Assembly (NCBI GenBank): GCA_030053925.1
Contig: JASGCX010000004.1
Span: forward strand, 29,633 to 72,271
DNA from: Flavobacterium sp.
Lineage (GTDB): Bacteria > Bacteroidota > Bacteroidia > Chitinophagales > Chitinophagaceae
Direction of reading: 5' to 3'
Length of the DNA stretch: 42,639 nt
The notes below the pieces were generated by a model, which was not told where the DNA came from, made no database searches, and saw only the letters and a list, made by a program, of their open reading frames with translations. Below, piece after piece: positions 27,498-36,013 of this stretch (its first letter is position 1; each line of letters opens with the position of its first letter). A program made the position numbers and the translations under genes.

Positions 27498-27526
27498 TAT
27501 TGCTGATTTTATTTGTGAAAAAAGAA

Positions 27527-28270
27527 TTACAGGATAGATATATTAAGTTTATTATAATTTTCTAGCAGTATATCCGATGCATCTAATTCGGTTATTAATG
27601 TGTCTACCTCATCTAACCCACAAATTTTAATACTTTGATGGGTATCAATTTTATCAGATATAGATAATACTACTGTTCGTTTAGCAGCTTTTATCATTGC
27701 TTTTTTTATTTGTACTACTTCCCAGTCATTATCGCTAATGCCATTTTTATCTATTGCGTTTACTCCTAAAAAACAAAGATCTGGCTTTATTGAATTTATC
27801 TTAGATATTGCTTCGCCACCAACAGCTATTTGCGAACTTTTTGAAATTTTATCCCCTATAAAAATTACTTCTATATTGGGATGTTGGGCATACTCATAAG
27901 CCGCAGGAATACTACCTGTAAAAAAGGTAGCATGTAAATGCTCTGGTAATAATCTTGCCAATTCTATTACTGTTGTACCACCACTAGTAAGTATAAACAT
28001 GCCATCAGTAATTAACGCCACAGCTTTAGAAGCAATTATTTTTTTATTATCGGATTTATAAACATCCTTGCGTAAAAAAGAACTGTGAAAAGACTTGGAT
28101 AATGCACCACCATGAACTTTTATAATTTTCCCTAGCTCAGATAATTCGTTTAAATCTCTTCTTATTGTATCTTCAGATACATTAATCTCACTACTTAAAT
28201 CAGATGATAATACACGATTGTGCAAATTAATTTGCCGTAAAATAAATGCTTGTCTCTCTGTTTTCAGCAT
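27527..28270 (-). CDS. DeoR/GlpR family transcriptional regulator
   Basis: A sugar-phosphate-responsive repressor of 247 residues. Residues 1-60 are the winged helix (QAFILRQINLHNRVLSSDLS, VSEDTIRRDLNELSELGKI, VHGGAL); the remainder is the sugar-phosphate isomerase-like sensor (DGMFILTSGGTTVIELARLL, LCFLGVNAIDKNGISDNDWE). It is the first gene of a three-gene operon with SusC and SusD and is divergent from anmK. This suggests that all four respond to the same sugar, possibly an amino-sugar phosphate made by AnmK. That link is inferred from position only. Confidence 0.92.
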   Translation of the reverse strand: MLKTERQAFILRQINLHNRVLSSDLSSEINVSEDTIRRDLNELSELGKIIKVHGGALSKSFHSSFLRKDVYKSDNKKIIASKAVALITDGMFILTSGGTTVIELARLLPEHLHATFFTGSIPAAYEYAQHPNIEVIFIGDKISKSSQIAVGGEAISKINSIKPDLCFLGVNAIDKNGISDNDWEVVQIKKAMIKAAKRTVVLSISDKIDTHQSIKICGLDEVDTLITELDASDILLENYNKLNISIL

Positions 28271-28331
28271 AATCCCTTAGTTTGTGAGCGCAATTACCGC
28301 ATTACTTTGCATTATGACAAGCTAATTCGGC

Positions 28332-28356
28332 AAAATGTTGCAAACAATTGCATTTT
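28332..28356. promoter_or_regulatory. Candidate operator between deoR and anmK
   Basis: AAAATGTTGCAA and TTGCATTTT form an imperfect inverted repeat around ACAA, in the 112-bp gap between the divergent start codons. Its symmetry and place fit a binding site for the DeoR protein, but nothing in the sequence proves it. Confidence 0.3.
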
Positions 28357-28382
28357 AAAAAAAAATTTTAATTTTCAACACA

Positions 28383-29576
28383 ATGAACCCAAACATTGCC
28401 CTACTATACCAAATAGCCAATAAACCCATTCGCCTAATTATTGGCTTAATGAGTGGCACATCATTAGATGGACTTGATGTGGCTTTATGCAAATGTGAAG
28501 GCTATGGCATAAATACACAGCTTTCCGTTGTTGCCTTTGAAACCGTGCATTATGCAGATGACTTTAAAGCCGATGTAAAAACCATTTTCTCTAAAAAGAC
28601 CGTTGACCTAGAAAAGCTTTGCTTACTTAACGAATACATTGGCGTTTTGCATGGGCAAATGGTAAATAATTGTTTAGCTAAATGGGGCTACACAAATGCT
28701 CAAATTGATGCCATTGCAAGCCATGGGCAAACTATTTACCATGCACCTAAAAGCCTTCACAGATTACCAAATTATGGTAATGGCACTTTACAAATTGGTG
28801 ATGGCGACCATATTGCAGTAACAACAGGCATTATTACCCTTAGCGATTTTAGACAAAAACATATTGCTGCTGGTGGCGAAGGCGCACCGCTTGCCGTATA
28901 TGGTGATTATTTAATTTTTAGCAACCGAAATGAAAATAGAATTATGCTAAATATTGGCGGTATTGCCAATTTTACATACCTGCCCAGTAGTTTAGATGCC
29001 AATTTAATTTTTAGTACAGATACAGGCCCTGGTAACACCATGATGGACGCTTACGTACAACTATATTTCCCTGGAAAATATTATGATGCAGATGCAACCA
29101 TTGCCAAACAAGGAAATGTGCATCCCGCTTTATTGAATGCATTAAAACAAGATGTTTTTATTAAAGAAGATTTTCCTAAAACCACTGGTCCTGAATTATT
29201 TAACATTGCTTATTTAGATGCCGCAAAACAAAAAGCTGGCATTACCAATATTTCTCACTTTGATGTAATGGCAACACTTAACCGCTTTAGTGCCGATTTA
29301 ATAGTAGATGGTTTACAAAGATGCGTTACGGCAAAAGAAACTTATGTTGTTTATACAAGTGGTGGCGGTATGCATAATCCATTATTACTGCAGCATATTC
29401 AATTGCAATTACCCAATATTGTTATTAAAAATACCAATGAATTAGCCATAAGCCCAGATGCTAAAGAGGCGGTATTATTTGCCTTGCTGGCCAATGAAAG
29501 CCTATGTGGTGGTAATAGTTTTTTTGGCAATAACACACCAAATATAAGCATGGGTAAAATTAGCTTTAGTAGGTAA
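28383..29576 (+). CDS. anmK: Anhydro-N-acetylmuramic acid kinase
   Basis: Opens and phosphorylates 1,6-anhydro-MurNAc to MurNAc 6-phosphate with ATP, a step of murein recycling. The 397 residues have the ATP-grip glycine segment LIIGLMSGTSLDGLDVALC, AIASHGQTIYHAP, GDFHIAVTTG-like GDGDHIAVTTGI, IMLNIGGIANFTYLP and the DTGPGNTMMDAYV signature, then a C-terminal SGGGMHNPLL. It is divergent from the deoR-susC-susD operon. MurNAc 6-phosphate etherase and other recycling genes are not in the window. Confidence 0.95.
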   Translation: MNPNIALLYQIANKPIRLIIGLMSGTSLDGLDVALCKCEGYGINTQLSVVAFETVHYADDFKADVKTIFSKKTVDLEKLCLLNEYIGVLHGQMVNNCLAKWGYTNAQIDAIASHGQTIYHAPKSLHRLPNYGNGTLQIGDGDHIAVTTGIITLSDFRQKHIAAGGEGAPLAVYGDYLIFSNRNENRIMLNIGGIANFTYLPSSLDANLIFSTDTGPGNTMMDAYVQLYFPGKYYDADATIAKQGNVHPALLNALKQDVFIKEDFPKTTGPELFNIAYLDAAKQKAGITNISHFDVMATLNRFSADLIVDGLQRCVTAKETYVVYTSGGGMHNPLLLQHIQLQLPNIVIKNTNELAISPDAKEAVLFALLANESLCGGNSFFGNNTPNISMGKISFSR

Positions 29577-29846
29577 TATTTGTTTCGCAGAAAAAACCAG
29601 TTGCTTGTTTGTATCTCACAAAGAAAAAATCATCGCTAATTATTTATTTTATTAAGTATCAACTAAGTAAATTTTGCTGTAAGAAGCTTTTACACGAAGA
29701 AAAAACACGAATACGCAGAAATTTCTGAGGCCTTCCAAATTTAGGCGAGAAAATGTATTGACTACAATTTGTTGGAGAGAAGATAAAAAATAACCCCAAA
29801 TTGCAGCTACTTTAAGCAATTTCAACAGTTGCTAAGTAACCCCATA

Positions 29847-30767
29847 ATGACATATAACAAAAAGAGTAACACCGTTACAGGCATTAGCTTGGCAGTTTTA
29901 GCAGCAGTAATTTGGTCGGGCAATTTTATTATTGCTCGAAGTATTTCGCCCATTGTACCACCTGTAATGCTTGCATTTTTACGTTGGTTTTTTGCCACAT
30001 TAATTATTGCACCAATTGCATGGCACAAGTTTCAACAAGAAAAGCAAATCATTTGGCAACATAAAGGTTATTTTATACTCACTTCATTTATGGGTTTTAC
30101 TTGCTACAATGTGCTTTTATACATTGCAGGGCATTATACAACTGCTATTAATTTGGCATTAATCGGCTCGGTTTCGGCACCCATTTTTGCGGTTATTATT
30201 GCCAAAATTATTTTTAAAGAACATGTTCCTTTACAGCGTGTAATAGGCTTGGTGCTTTGCGTAATTGGCATTGTAATATTAATAGCACAAGGTAGTTTGC
30301 AACGCCTCGTCACGTTTCGCTTTGCCATAGGCGATTTATGGAGTTTGTTGGGTGCAGTTATGTTTGCCTTGTACAATAATCTTACTAAGTACAAACCTAA
30401 AGGCGTGTCAGATTTAGGGTTTTTATTTACTGGCTTTAGTTTTGGTACTACCATGCTTGTACCATTTGTAATTGCCGAACATTTTATTGTACCAACCAAT
30501 ATTCCTTTCAATGTTACCGTGATAAGCAGTGTGGCTTATTTAAGTATTGGCTGTTCTGTAATAGCTTATCTATTTTGGAATCGCTCAATTCATCTTATAG
30601 GACCAAGCCGTACAGTATTGTTTAGCAACCTAATACCTATATTAAGTACCATAGAAGCGGTGGTGCTATTAGGCGAACATTTTACTAGCGTTCATATTAT
30701 TAGTGGCATTATTGTACTTATTGGTTTAGTAATAGCCAACATAACATCACCCCAAAAAAAATATTAG
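29847..30767 (+). CDS. EamA/DMT family membrane transporter
   Basis: Drug/metabolite-type permease of 306 residues with ten predicted membrane segments in two EamA repeats: GISLAVLAAVIWSGNFIIAR at the start of the first, and the second from about residue 150 (FAIGDLWSLLGAVMFALYNN, ending FTSVHIISGIIVLIGLVIAN). The frame opens at a TTG at 29829; I use the first ATG at 29847 (MTYNKKSNTVTG), which puts the basic tail directly ahead of segment one. The substrate cannot be told. It lies 3 bp before the TSUP gene, so both are probably one operon. The 270 bp upstream contain only low-complexity A-rich sequence. Confidence 0.9.
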   Translation: MTYNKKSNTVTGISLAVLAAVIWSGNFIIARSISPIVPPVMLAFLRWFFATLIIAPIAWHKFQQEKQIIWQHKGYFILTSFMGFTCYNVLLYIAGHYTTAINLALIGSVSAPIFAVIIAKIIFKEHVPLQRVIGLVLCVIGIVILIAQGSLQRLVTFRFAIGDLWSLLGAVMFALYNNLTKYKPKGVSDLGFLFTGFSFGTTMLVPFVIAEHFIVPTNIPFNVTVISSVAYLSIGCSVIAYLFWNRSIHLIGPSRTVLFSNLIPILSTIEAVVLLGEHFTSVHIISGIIVLIGLVIANITSPQKKY

Positions 30768-30770
30768 CTA

Positions 30771-31538
30771 ATGCTTACTACCACTACTATTATTATACTT
30801 TGTTTGGTGGCTTTTTTAGCTGGTTTTGTAGATGCTATTGTAGGTGGTGGCGGCTTAATACAAACACCAACAGCCATTTTAATGCTGCCACAATTTCCGG
30901 TGGCTACTGTAATTGGCTCACTTAAAATTCCATCGTTTAGCGGTACTGCATTTGCCGCTAGGCAATACCTAAAACAACAAAAAGTAAACTGGCCATTGCT
31001 TACTAGTATGATGCTAGTAGCAATGGCTGCATCATTTTGTGGCTCTCAATTATTAACCGTGGTAAGCAATAGTTTTATGAAACCACTGCTACTTGTGGTG
31101 CTTGTGTTTGTAGCCATTTACACTTACAGCAAAAAAAACTTTGGCAACCAAATAAGTAAGCAACATGCGGCCAAGCAGCAAATATGGTATGGGCTAGCTA
31201 TTAGTTTAGTAATAGGCTTTTACGATGGCTTTATTGGGCCTGGTGCAGGTAGTTTTTTGGTACTCGCTTTTGTAAGTATTCTTGGCTACGATTTTTTACT
31301 AGCAAGTACCAATGCCAAAATGGTAAACCTTGCTACCAATGCAGGTTCTATTTTATTGTTTTTATTAAAGGGCAAAATTATTTGGGCCATCGCTTTGCCA
31401 ATGGCAGCCTGCAATGCAGTGGGCGGTATTATTGGTGCCAAATTTGCCATCAGCAAAGGCAACCAATTCATCCGAATTTTCTTTTTATTAGTGGTAATAG
31501 CTACGCTAATTCGCTTTGCTTGGGATGTATTTCAGTAA
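30771..31538 (+). CDS. TSUP (TauE/SafE) family membrane permease
   Basis: Permease of the sulfite/organosulfur export group, 255 residues, with two repeats of the family: FLAGFVDAIVGGGGLIQTPT early on and GFYDGFIGPGAGSFLVLAFV in the second half, each a conserved glycine-rich loop between membrane helices. About eight helices are visible. It follows the EamA gene by 3 bp and ends before a two-way terminator. The substrate is not known. Confidence 0.92.
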   Translation: MLTTTTIIILCLVAFLAGFVDAIVGGGGLIQTPTAILMLPQFPVATVIGSLKIPSFSGTAFAARQYLKQQKVNWPLLTSMMLVAMAASFCGSQLLTVVSNSFMKPLLLVVLVFVAIYTYSKKNFGNQISKQHAAKQQIWYGLAISLVIGFYDGFIGPGAGSFLVLAFVSILGYDFLLASTNAKMVNLATNAGSILLFLLKGKIIWAIALPMAACNAVGGIIGAKFAISKGNQFIRIFFLLVVIATLIRFAWDVFQ

Positions 31539-31574
31539 TACTTGTAAACAGTATTTAGCTTAAAAGATAGTTTT

Positions 31575-31613
31575 AAAAAACGCCACTAAACATACTGTGT
31601 AGTAGCGTTTTTT
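31575..31613. terminator. Bidirectional terminator between the TSUP gene and galM
   Basis: AAAAAACGC(C)ACTA and TAGT(A)GCGTTTTTT form a stem of 13 bp with one mismatch and A and T runs on both sides, between convergent genes. Confidence 0.88.
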
Positions 31614-31627
31614 AAATTAATTCACCG

Positions 31628-32785
31628 CTATTTTTTTACTAAAAACTTGTAGAAAGAAGTGGTTTTATACACACCACCTGGCTTTAAAACAGTGCTAGGA
31701 AATTGTGGTTGATTTGGTGAATTGGGATAATGTTGTGTTTCTAAACAAAATGCCGAACGCAACGTATCGGTAGTGTTGTATTTGCATTTGTTTTTACCAG
31801 TCATAAAGTTACCGCTGTAAAATTGCAAGCCTGGTTCTACGGTTAAAACCTGCATTTCAATACCAGTTTTATCGCCCACAACAGATGCTGCAAGGTTGTA
31901 ACCTGTGCCTTTGTAAGCGTTTAATACATAGTTATGATCGTAGCCTTTACCATTTTTAAGTTGCTCATTAGCATCGTTAATTCTCTCGCCAATGGTTGTA
32001 GCAGTGGTAAAGTCAAATGGTGTACCAGCAACAGTTTCAGCTTTACCAGTAGGTATTAAAGTGCTGTCTACAGGCAAATAAGTTGCTGCATTCACCATCA
32101 TGCTGTGGTTTAAAATAGTGCCACTACCGTTTAGGTTAAAATAAGCGTGATTGGTTAGGTTTACAATGGTGGCTTTATCGGTTGTAGCTTCATAATCCAT
32201 ACGTACTTGATTATCGAAAGTAACCGTGTAGGTAACTTTCACATTCAAATTACCAGGATAACCTTCTTCCATATCTTTCGATAAATAGCTTAATTCTAAA
32301 GCACTATCGCCAACTTGTTTTGCATCAAAAACTACATAGTGAAAACCTTTTGGCCCACCATGCAAAGCATTAGGTGCGTTGTTAATAGCTAGGTTATATT
32401 CTTTACCACCAATTGTAAATTTACCTTTAGCTATGCGGTTGCCATAGCGGCCAATAGTTGCACCAAAATAAGGTTCTTCTTTGTTTAGTTTAAAACTATC
32501 AAGGTTATCAAAACCTACCACAACATCTACCAATTTACCATTTTTATCGGGCACTAATAGGCTTACAAACCTTCCGCCATAGTTAGTTAATGTAAGTTGC
32601 ATGTTGTTAGCGTTTTTAAGCACATACAAGTTGGTTTGCTTACCATCAATAGTTTGCCTAAAAGCTTTAGCATCTAGCATTGTAGCAGTATCTGCACTTA
32701 CTACATCGGCTGGTTTTGAGGTATTGTTACAGGCAGTAGTAAGCAAGCTGGCTACTACAGAAAGCGATAAAAAATAACGATTCAT
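31628..32785 (-). CDS. galM: Aldose 1-epimerase lipoprotein
   Basis: Mutarotase that interconverts alpha and beta anomers of aldohexoses, here on the cell envelope. I start at the ATG at 32785 because the upstream extension begins at a TTG; this gives a clean lipoprotein signal (FLSLSVVASLLTTAC, Cys at residue 19). Family motifs: LTNYGGRFVSLLVPDKNG, GATIGRYGNRIAKGKF, NALHGGPKGFHYVVFD (catalytic-region His), VNLTNHAYFNLNG, DHNYVL and TVEPGLQFYSGNF (catalytic Glu). The mature part of about 365 residues fits the family. It stands alone between two terminators. Confidence 0.94.
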   Translation of the reverse strand: MNRYFLSLSVVASLLTTACNNTSKPADVVSADTATMLDAKAFRQTIDGKQTNLYVLKNANNMQLTLTNYGGRFVSLLVPDKNGKLVDVVVGFDNLDSFKLNKEEPYFGATIGRYGNRIAKGKFTIGGKEYNLAINNAPNALHGGPKGFHYVVFDAKQVGDSALELSYLSKDMEEGYPGNLNVKVTYTVTFDNQVRMDYEATTDKATIVNLTNHAYFNLNGSGTILNHSMMVNAATYLPVDSTLIPTGKAETVAGTPFDFTTATTIGERINDANEQLKNGKGYDHNYVLNAYKGTGYNLAASVVGDKTGIEMQVLTVEPGLQFYSGNFMTGKNKCKYNTTDTLRSAFCLETQHYPNSPNQPQFPSTVLKPGGVYKTTSFYKFLVKK

Positions 32786-32875
32786 ACGGCTGTTTTTGGT
32801 TAATAAATGTATTGCAATATTATTATTAAATGTCAATACTACAATTTATTTTTTTAACAACTTGTAGTAAATAAA

Positions 32876-32899
32876 AAGGCCGCTAAGAATAGCAGCCTT
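32876..32899 (-). terminator. Terminator of the XRE/S24 regulator gene
   Basis: On the minus strand AAGGCTGCT and AGCGGCCTT form a stem with one mismatch around a six-base loop, followed by TTTTTAT. It lies about 25 bp after the stop codon. Confidence 0.75.
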
Positions 32900-32923
32900 G
32901 TACTTAACTAACCCCTATAAAAA

Positions 32924-33676
32924 TTAATCTAATTTCTTTTTAAGTGTAGTCACTTGCTCTTGTAAATTATTTACCATGCCAGCTAGTTGGTTAACATCCC
33001 AACGTTGCACGGTGTTTGCTTTTTGCATGATATAAACAGCTTTCCAAATTTCAAGCACATCTTCTTCACTTACGTTATACGGCTCGTAAATAGGATTGTC
33101 GCTTACCAATGTGAGTTTGTTTTTTATTCGATTATTACGCATAATGCGCTTGTAAACAATGCCTTCACTTTTTGATAGTACAATGTAGCTATTACTGTTT
33201 TTTACATCTTCAATGGTATCTATTTTTTCGCCTACAATTACGCTACCACTAGGTGTAGGCAACATACTATCGCCTACTATTTCAAATGCTCTATACTGCC
33301 CCGGTGCTAGCATTGGCAGTGTAAATGTGTTTAGCTCATCTACAAAATCGGGATCGGCGTAACCTGCTAAATAACCTGCGGCTGCTTTTACAGGTACAAA
33401 CTGTACACTAACACTTTGTGCAGCGCTTTTTAACTTACGCCTTTGTTCTAAATAGCTACTACCTTTTACTTCAGATAAATCTTGCAACAGCAGTTCATCT
33501 AAGCTTAGCTTAAAAATAGCACTCATGGTTTCTAGCACATCTAAACGAGGTTCGGCACGTTCTTCTTCGTACGCACCAATTAATGAACGCTTAATGTTTA
33601 GTCTGTTAGCGAATTCTTCTTGTGTCCACCCTCTAAGTTTGCGGAGGTAGCGAAAATTTTTGCCTGCGTAACTCAT
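32924..33676 (-). CDS. XRE-family regulator with S24 (LexA-like) peptidase domain
   Basis: Residues 1-65 are a helix-turn-helix (NFRYLRKLRGWTQEEFANRL, IKRSLIGAYEEERAEP). Residues 95-215 are a LexA/S24-type domain: AGYLAGY near a possible cleavage site, the serine in FEIVGDSMLPTPSGSVIVGE and the lysine in GIVYKRIMRN. A coiled-coil tail follows (LAGMVNNLQEQVTTLKKKLD). I start at the ATG at 33676, since the longer frame begins with TTG inside the promoter. Such proteins can be phage-type or stress repressors. With no phage gene nearby, a chromosomal regulator is more likely. Confidence 0.9.
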   Translation of the reverse strand: MSYAGKNFRYLRKLRGWTQEEFANRLNIKRSLIGAYEEERAEPRLDVLETMSAIFKLSLDELLLQDLSEVKGSSYLEQRRKLKSAAQSVSVQFVPVKAAAGYLAGYADPDFVDELNTFTLPMLAPGQYRAFEIVGDSMLPTPSGSVIVGEKIDTIEDVKNSNSYIVLSKSEGIVYKRIMRNNRIKNKLTLVSDNPIYEPYNVSEEDVLEIWKAVYIMQKANTVQRWDVNQLAGMVNNLQEQVTTLKKKLD

Positions 33677-33694
33677 AACTAATTGATTTAGCCG

Positions 33695-33724
33695 CAAAAT
33701 ACTAATATTTTTAGTTCCACCAAA
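33695..33724 (-). promoter_or_regulatory. Promoter of the XRE/S24 regulator gene
   Basis: The minus strand has TTTG (33724-33721), 19 bases, then TATTTTG (33701-33695), one base short of the TAnnTTTG consensus. It ends 18 bp before the ATG at 33676 and overlaps the TTG-initiated extension, which supports the shorter protein. Confidence 0.7.
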
Positions 33725-33891
33725 ATTATTTTCTTTTTATTTTACGAATTGAGAATAATTTATTGAATGGCACGAATAAAAACCGCCGTTTAATAATCAT
33801 TGAAATGATTTGCAGTGATTAAAACAAAACCTAGTAAAGATTGCTTTTTAATTTTAGTAACCTTAAAAGTTTGCGGCGTAATTAAACTATT

Positions 33892-33978
33892 GTGTGAAGG
33901 ATAAAAGTGGCAATCCTTTTGGTTCCAAAGGGCAAAAAAATTGCAGCGAATAGCCCAATCCAAAGGGCTACGCCAAAA
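33892..33978. repeat. Bacteroidota-type dispersed intergenic repeat
   Basis: The run starts TGTGAAGGATAAAAGTGG, contains CCTTTTGGTTCCAAAGG (a small hairpin), AAAAAAATTGCAGCG, then AGCCC-N8-GGGCT and ACGCC. I recognise this order (GGATA-AG-GGCA, CTTTT, AGCG-A-AGCCC, ACGCC) as a widespread repeat of Bacteroidota genomes. The rest of 33725-34157 holds nothing I can identify. Confidence 0.6.
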
Positions 33979-34157
33979 TAAACAACTACAATACGCAGCC
34001 GATAAAATGCACTGCGTTTATTGTTTTAGATGTAGTAAACGTGTACGCTTTGTTGTTTGCAAAAATTTGAGTATTGCTTTATTATGACGTTAATGCCTAT
34101 ATTGCCAAACAAAACTACTGCTACAAATAGGTGGCGGTACTCACTAAATTGTAGCTT

Positions 34158-35393
34158 ATGAAACAAAATAAATTAACCACGGCCATTTTAGTGGCTATGG
34201 TACTTGGTATAGCTGTGGGCTTGGTAATTCATACCTACGGTGCGCCTGAAACAATAAGCGCATTTGCTAAGAATATTAAGTTGCTTGGTACTATTTTTAT
34301 TCGTTTGGTAAAAACCATTATTGCACCGTTGGTATTTACCACGTTGGTAGTTGGTATAGCCAAGCTAGGCGATTTAAAAACTGTGGGGCGTGTGGGTGGT
34401 AAAGCTATGTTGTGGTTTTTTTCGGCATCGCTAGTAAGTTTATTAATAGGTATGCTTTTGGTAAATGTGTTTCACCCTGGCAGCTACATCGATTTAACAC
34501 AAGCTGACAACTCTGGCCTAAAGGATTTGATGAGCAAAACCTCCGAATTTTCGTTACAAAAATTTGTTGAACACATTGTTCCATCTAGCGCATTTGAAGC
34601 AATGGCCAATAATGAGATTTTACAAATAGTGGTGTTCTCAATATTTTTTGGCGTAGCCGCTGCTAGCCTTAACGAATACGCAAAACCAGTAGTAAAAACA
34701 CTAGATGTAGCTGCACATATCATTTTAAAAATAGTAGGTTTTATTATGAATTTTGCACCCGTAGGTGTGTTTGGTACATTGGCTGCGGTAGTTGCAGAAA
34801 AAGGCTTGGGTATTTTTAAATTCTACTTTATTTACTTTGGCTACTTTACACTTGGTATAGCCTGCCTTTGGGCTTTAATGATTTTAATAGGCTTTTTAGT
34901 ACTAGGCAAACGCTTACCCGTTATGCTTAGGCATATTGGCAACCCATTATTAATTGCATTTAGCACCACTAGTAGCGAAGCCGTTTTTCCTAAATTAACA
35001 GAAGAACTTGAACGCTTTGGTTGCAAAAGCAATATTGTATCGTTCATTTTACCATTGGGTTATTCGTTTAATTTAGATGGCAGCATGATGTACATGACAT
35101 TTGCTAGCCTTGCAATAGCTCAAGCATACGGTATTCATTTAGATATTGGTACACAGTTAACCATGCTATTAGTGCTAATGCTTACTAGCAAAGGCATTGC
35201 GGGTGTACCAAGGGCTTCTTTAATTATTGTATTGGCTACTTGTTCTATGTTTAAAATACCACCAGAAGGCGTGGCCTTAATATTACCAATTGACCATTTT
35301 TGCGACATGCTGCGCACAGCTACCAATGTACTTGGCAATGCTTTGGCTACAAGTGTTGTAAGCAAATGGGAAGGTGCTTTAGAAAAAGGATAA
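34158..35393 (+). CDS. Dicarboxylate/amino acid:cation symporter (DAACS family)
   Basis: Secondary transporter for glutamate, aspartate or C4-dicarboxylates, 411 residues with about eight helices and two re-entrant loops. Seen: GTIFIRLVKTIIAPLVFTTL, NEILQIVVFSIFFGVAA, LLIAFSTTSSEAVFPKLTEE (the serine-rich hairpin), PLGYSFNLDGSMMYMTFASL (the NMDG-type cation site appears as NLDG), TSKGIAGVPRASLIIVLAT and ILPIDHFCDMLRTATNVLGN (substrate-binding Asp and Asn). All functional segments are present. It is followed by the DUF433 gene with a 28-bp gap. Confidence 0.94.
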   Translation: MKQNKLTTAILVAMVLGIAVGLVIHTYGAPETISAFAKNIKLLGTIFIRLVKTIIAPLVFTTLVVGIAKLGDLKTVGRVGGKAMLWFFSASLVSLLIGMLLVNVFHPGSYIDLTQADNSGLKDLMSKTSEFSLQKFVEHIVPSSAFEAMANNEILQIVVFSIFFGVAAASLNEYAKPVVKTLDVAAHIILKIVGFIMNFAPVGVFGTLAAVVAEKGLGIFKFYFIYFGYFTLGIACLWALMILIGFLVLGKRLPVMLRHIGNPLLIAFSTTSSEAVFPKLTEELERFGCKSNIVSFILPLGYSFNLDGSMMYMTFASLAIAQAYGIHLDIGTQLTMLLVLMLTSKGIAGVPRASLIIVLATCSMFKIPPEGVALILPIDHFCDMLRTATNVLGNALATSVVSKWEGALEKG

Positions 35394-35421
35394 TTGTATA
35401 AATTTGAAAAAATATTATCTC

Positions 35422-35652
35422 ATGAAACACGAAGGTTGGATTACTAGAAACCCTGCTGTAATGGGTGGCAAACCCTGTATAAAAGGCACTAGAATTACAG
35501 TAGAATTGATCATTAAAAAAATGAGCGAAGGCGCATCTGTAAAATACCTTGTAGAAGCCTATCCTCACATAACACAAGAGCAGATATATGCTTGCCTAGA
35601 TTATGCATTAGCAATTATGCTAAATGAAGAAGTAATTGAACTAACAGCATGA
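35422..35652 (+). CDS. DUF433 protein (putative antitoxin), second pair
   Basis: A 76-residue DUF433 protein with GWITRNPAVMGGKPCIKGTR, then ITVELIIKKMSEGASVKYLV and AYPHITQEQIYACLDYAL, the family's GKPxIKGTR signature and helical tail. The frame opens at a TTG at 35404; the ATG at 35422 gives the typical MKHEGWI start. Its stop overlaps the ATG of the DUF5615 gene (ATGA). It is more like the common form of the family than the copy at 7545-7787. Confidence 0.85.
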   Translation: MKHEGWITRNPAVMGGKPCIKGTRITVELIIKKMSEGASVKYLVEAYPHITQEQIYACLDYALAIMLNEEVIELTA

Positions 35653-36011
35653 TATTAGCTGATGAAAATATTGAAGACTATTTAATAGATACCTTACTAG
35701 CGGAAGGTTTTGAAGTATTTTCGATAAAACGTGAACTTAGGGGTATGCAAGATTTAGACATTGCAGCTTACTCTTTACAACCACCAAGAATAATACTAAC
35801 TGAAGATAAAGATTTTGGTGATATTGTTTTTGCAAATAAAAAAAGGCTATGTGGTGTCATACTTCTTAGATACCACTTTTCAGAAACACAAACTATTAAT
35901 GGCATTTTACTAAAATTCCTTAAAGAAAATAAACATACCCTTTTCGGCAACTTTGTAACCATCACTCCAAATAAAATACGAACAAAATCATTACCCAATC
36001 ACCCAGGTTAA
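35649..36011 (+). CDS. DUF5615 PIN-like protein (putative toxin), second pair
   Basis: A 120-residue PIN-like protein: MILADENIEDYLIDTLLAEG with the first acidic cluster, SIKRELRGMQDLDIAAYSL, RIILTEDKDFGDIVF with the second Asp pair, and CGVILLRYHF. These acidic positions match the metal site of PIN-type RNases. It overlaps the DUF433 gene by four bases and is followed after 2 bp by dedA. Its sequence differs clearly from that of the DUF5615 protein at 7223-7567, so the two pairs are not a recent duplication. Confidence 0.85.
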   Translation: MILADENIEDYLIDTLLAEGFEVFSIKRELRGMQDLDIAAYSLQPPRIILTEDKDFGDIVFANKKRLCGVILLRYHFSETQTINGILLKFLKENKHTLFGNFVTITPNKIRTKSLPNHPG

Positions 36012-36013
36012 TT

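Noticed and set aside
28279..28300. lac-operator-like word (TTTGTGAGCGCAATT) near the deoR start
   Set aside because: It is only a half-site with no symmetric partner, and no LacI-type regulator is nearby. The inverted repeat at 28332-28356 is a better candidate.
35404..35421. TTG-initiated extension of the DUF433 gene
   Set aside because: The downstream ATG gives the normal family N-terminus. The same reasoning was used for the genes at 3425, 7545, 22261, 29847, 31628 and 32924.
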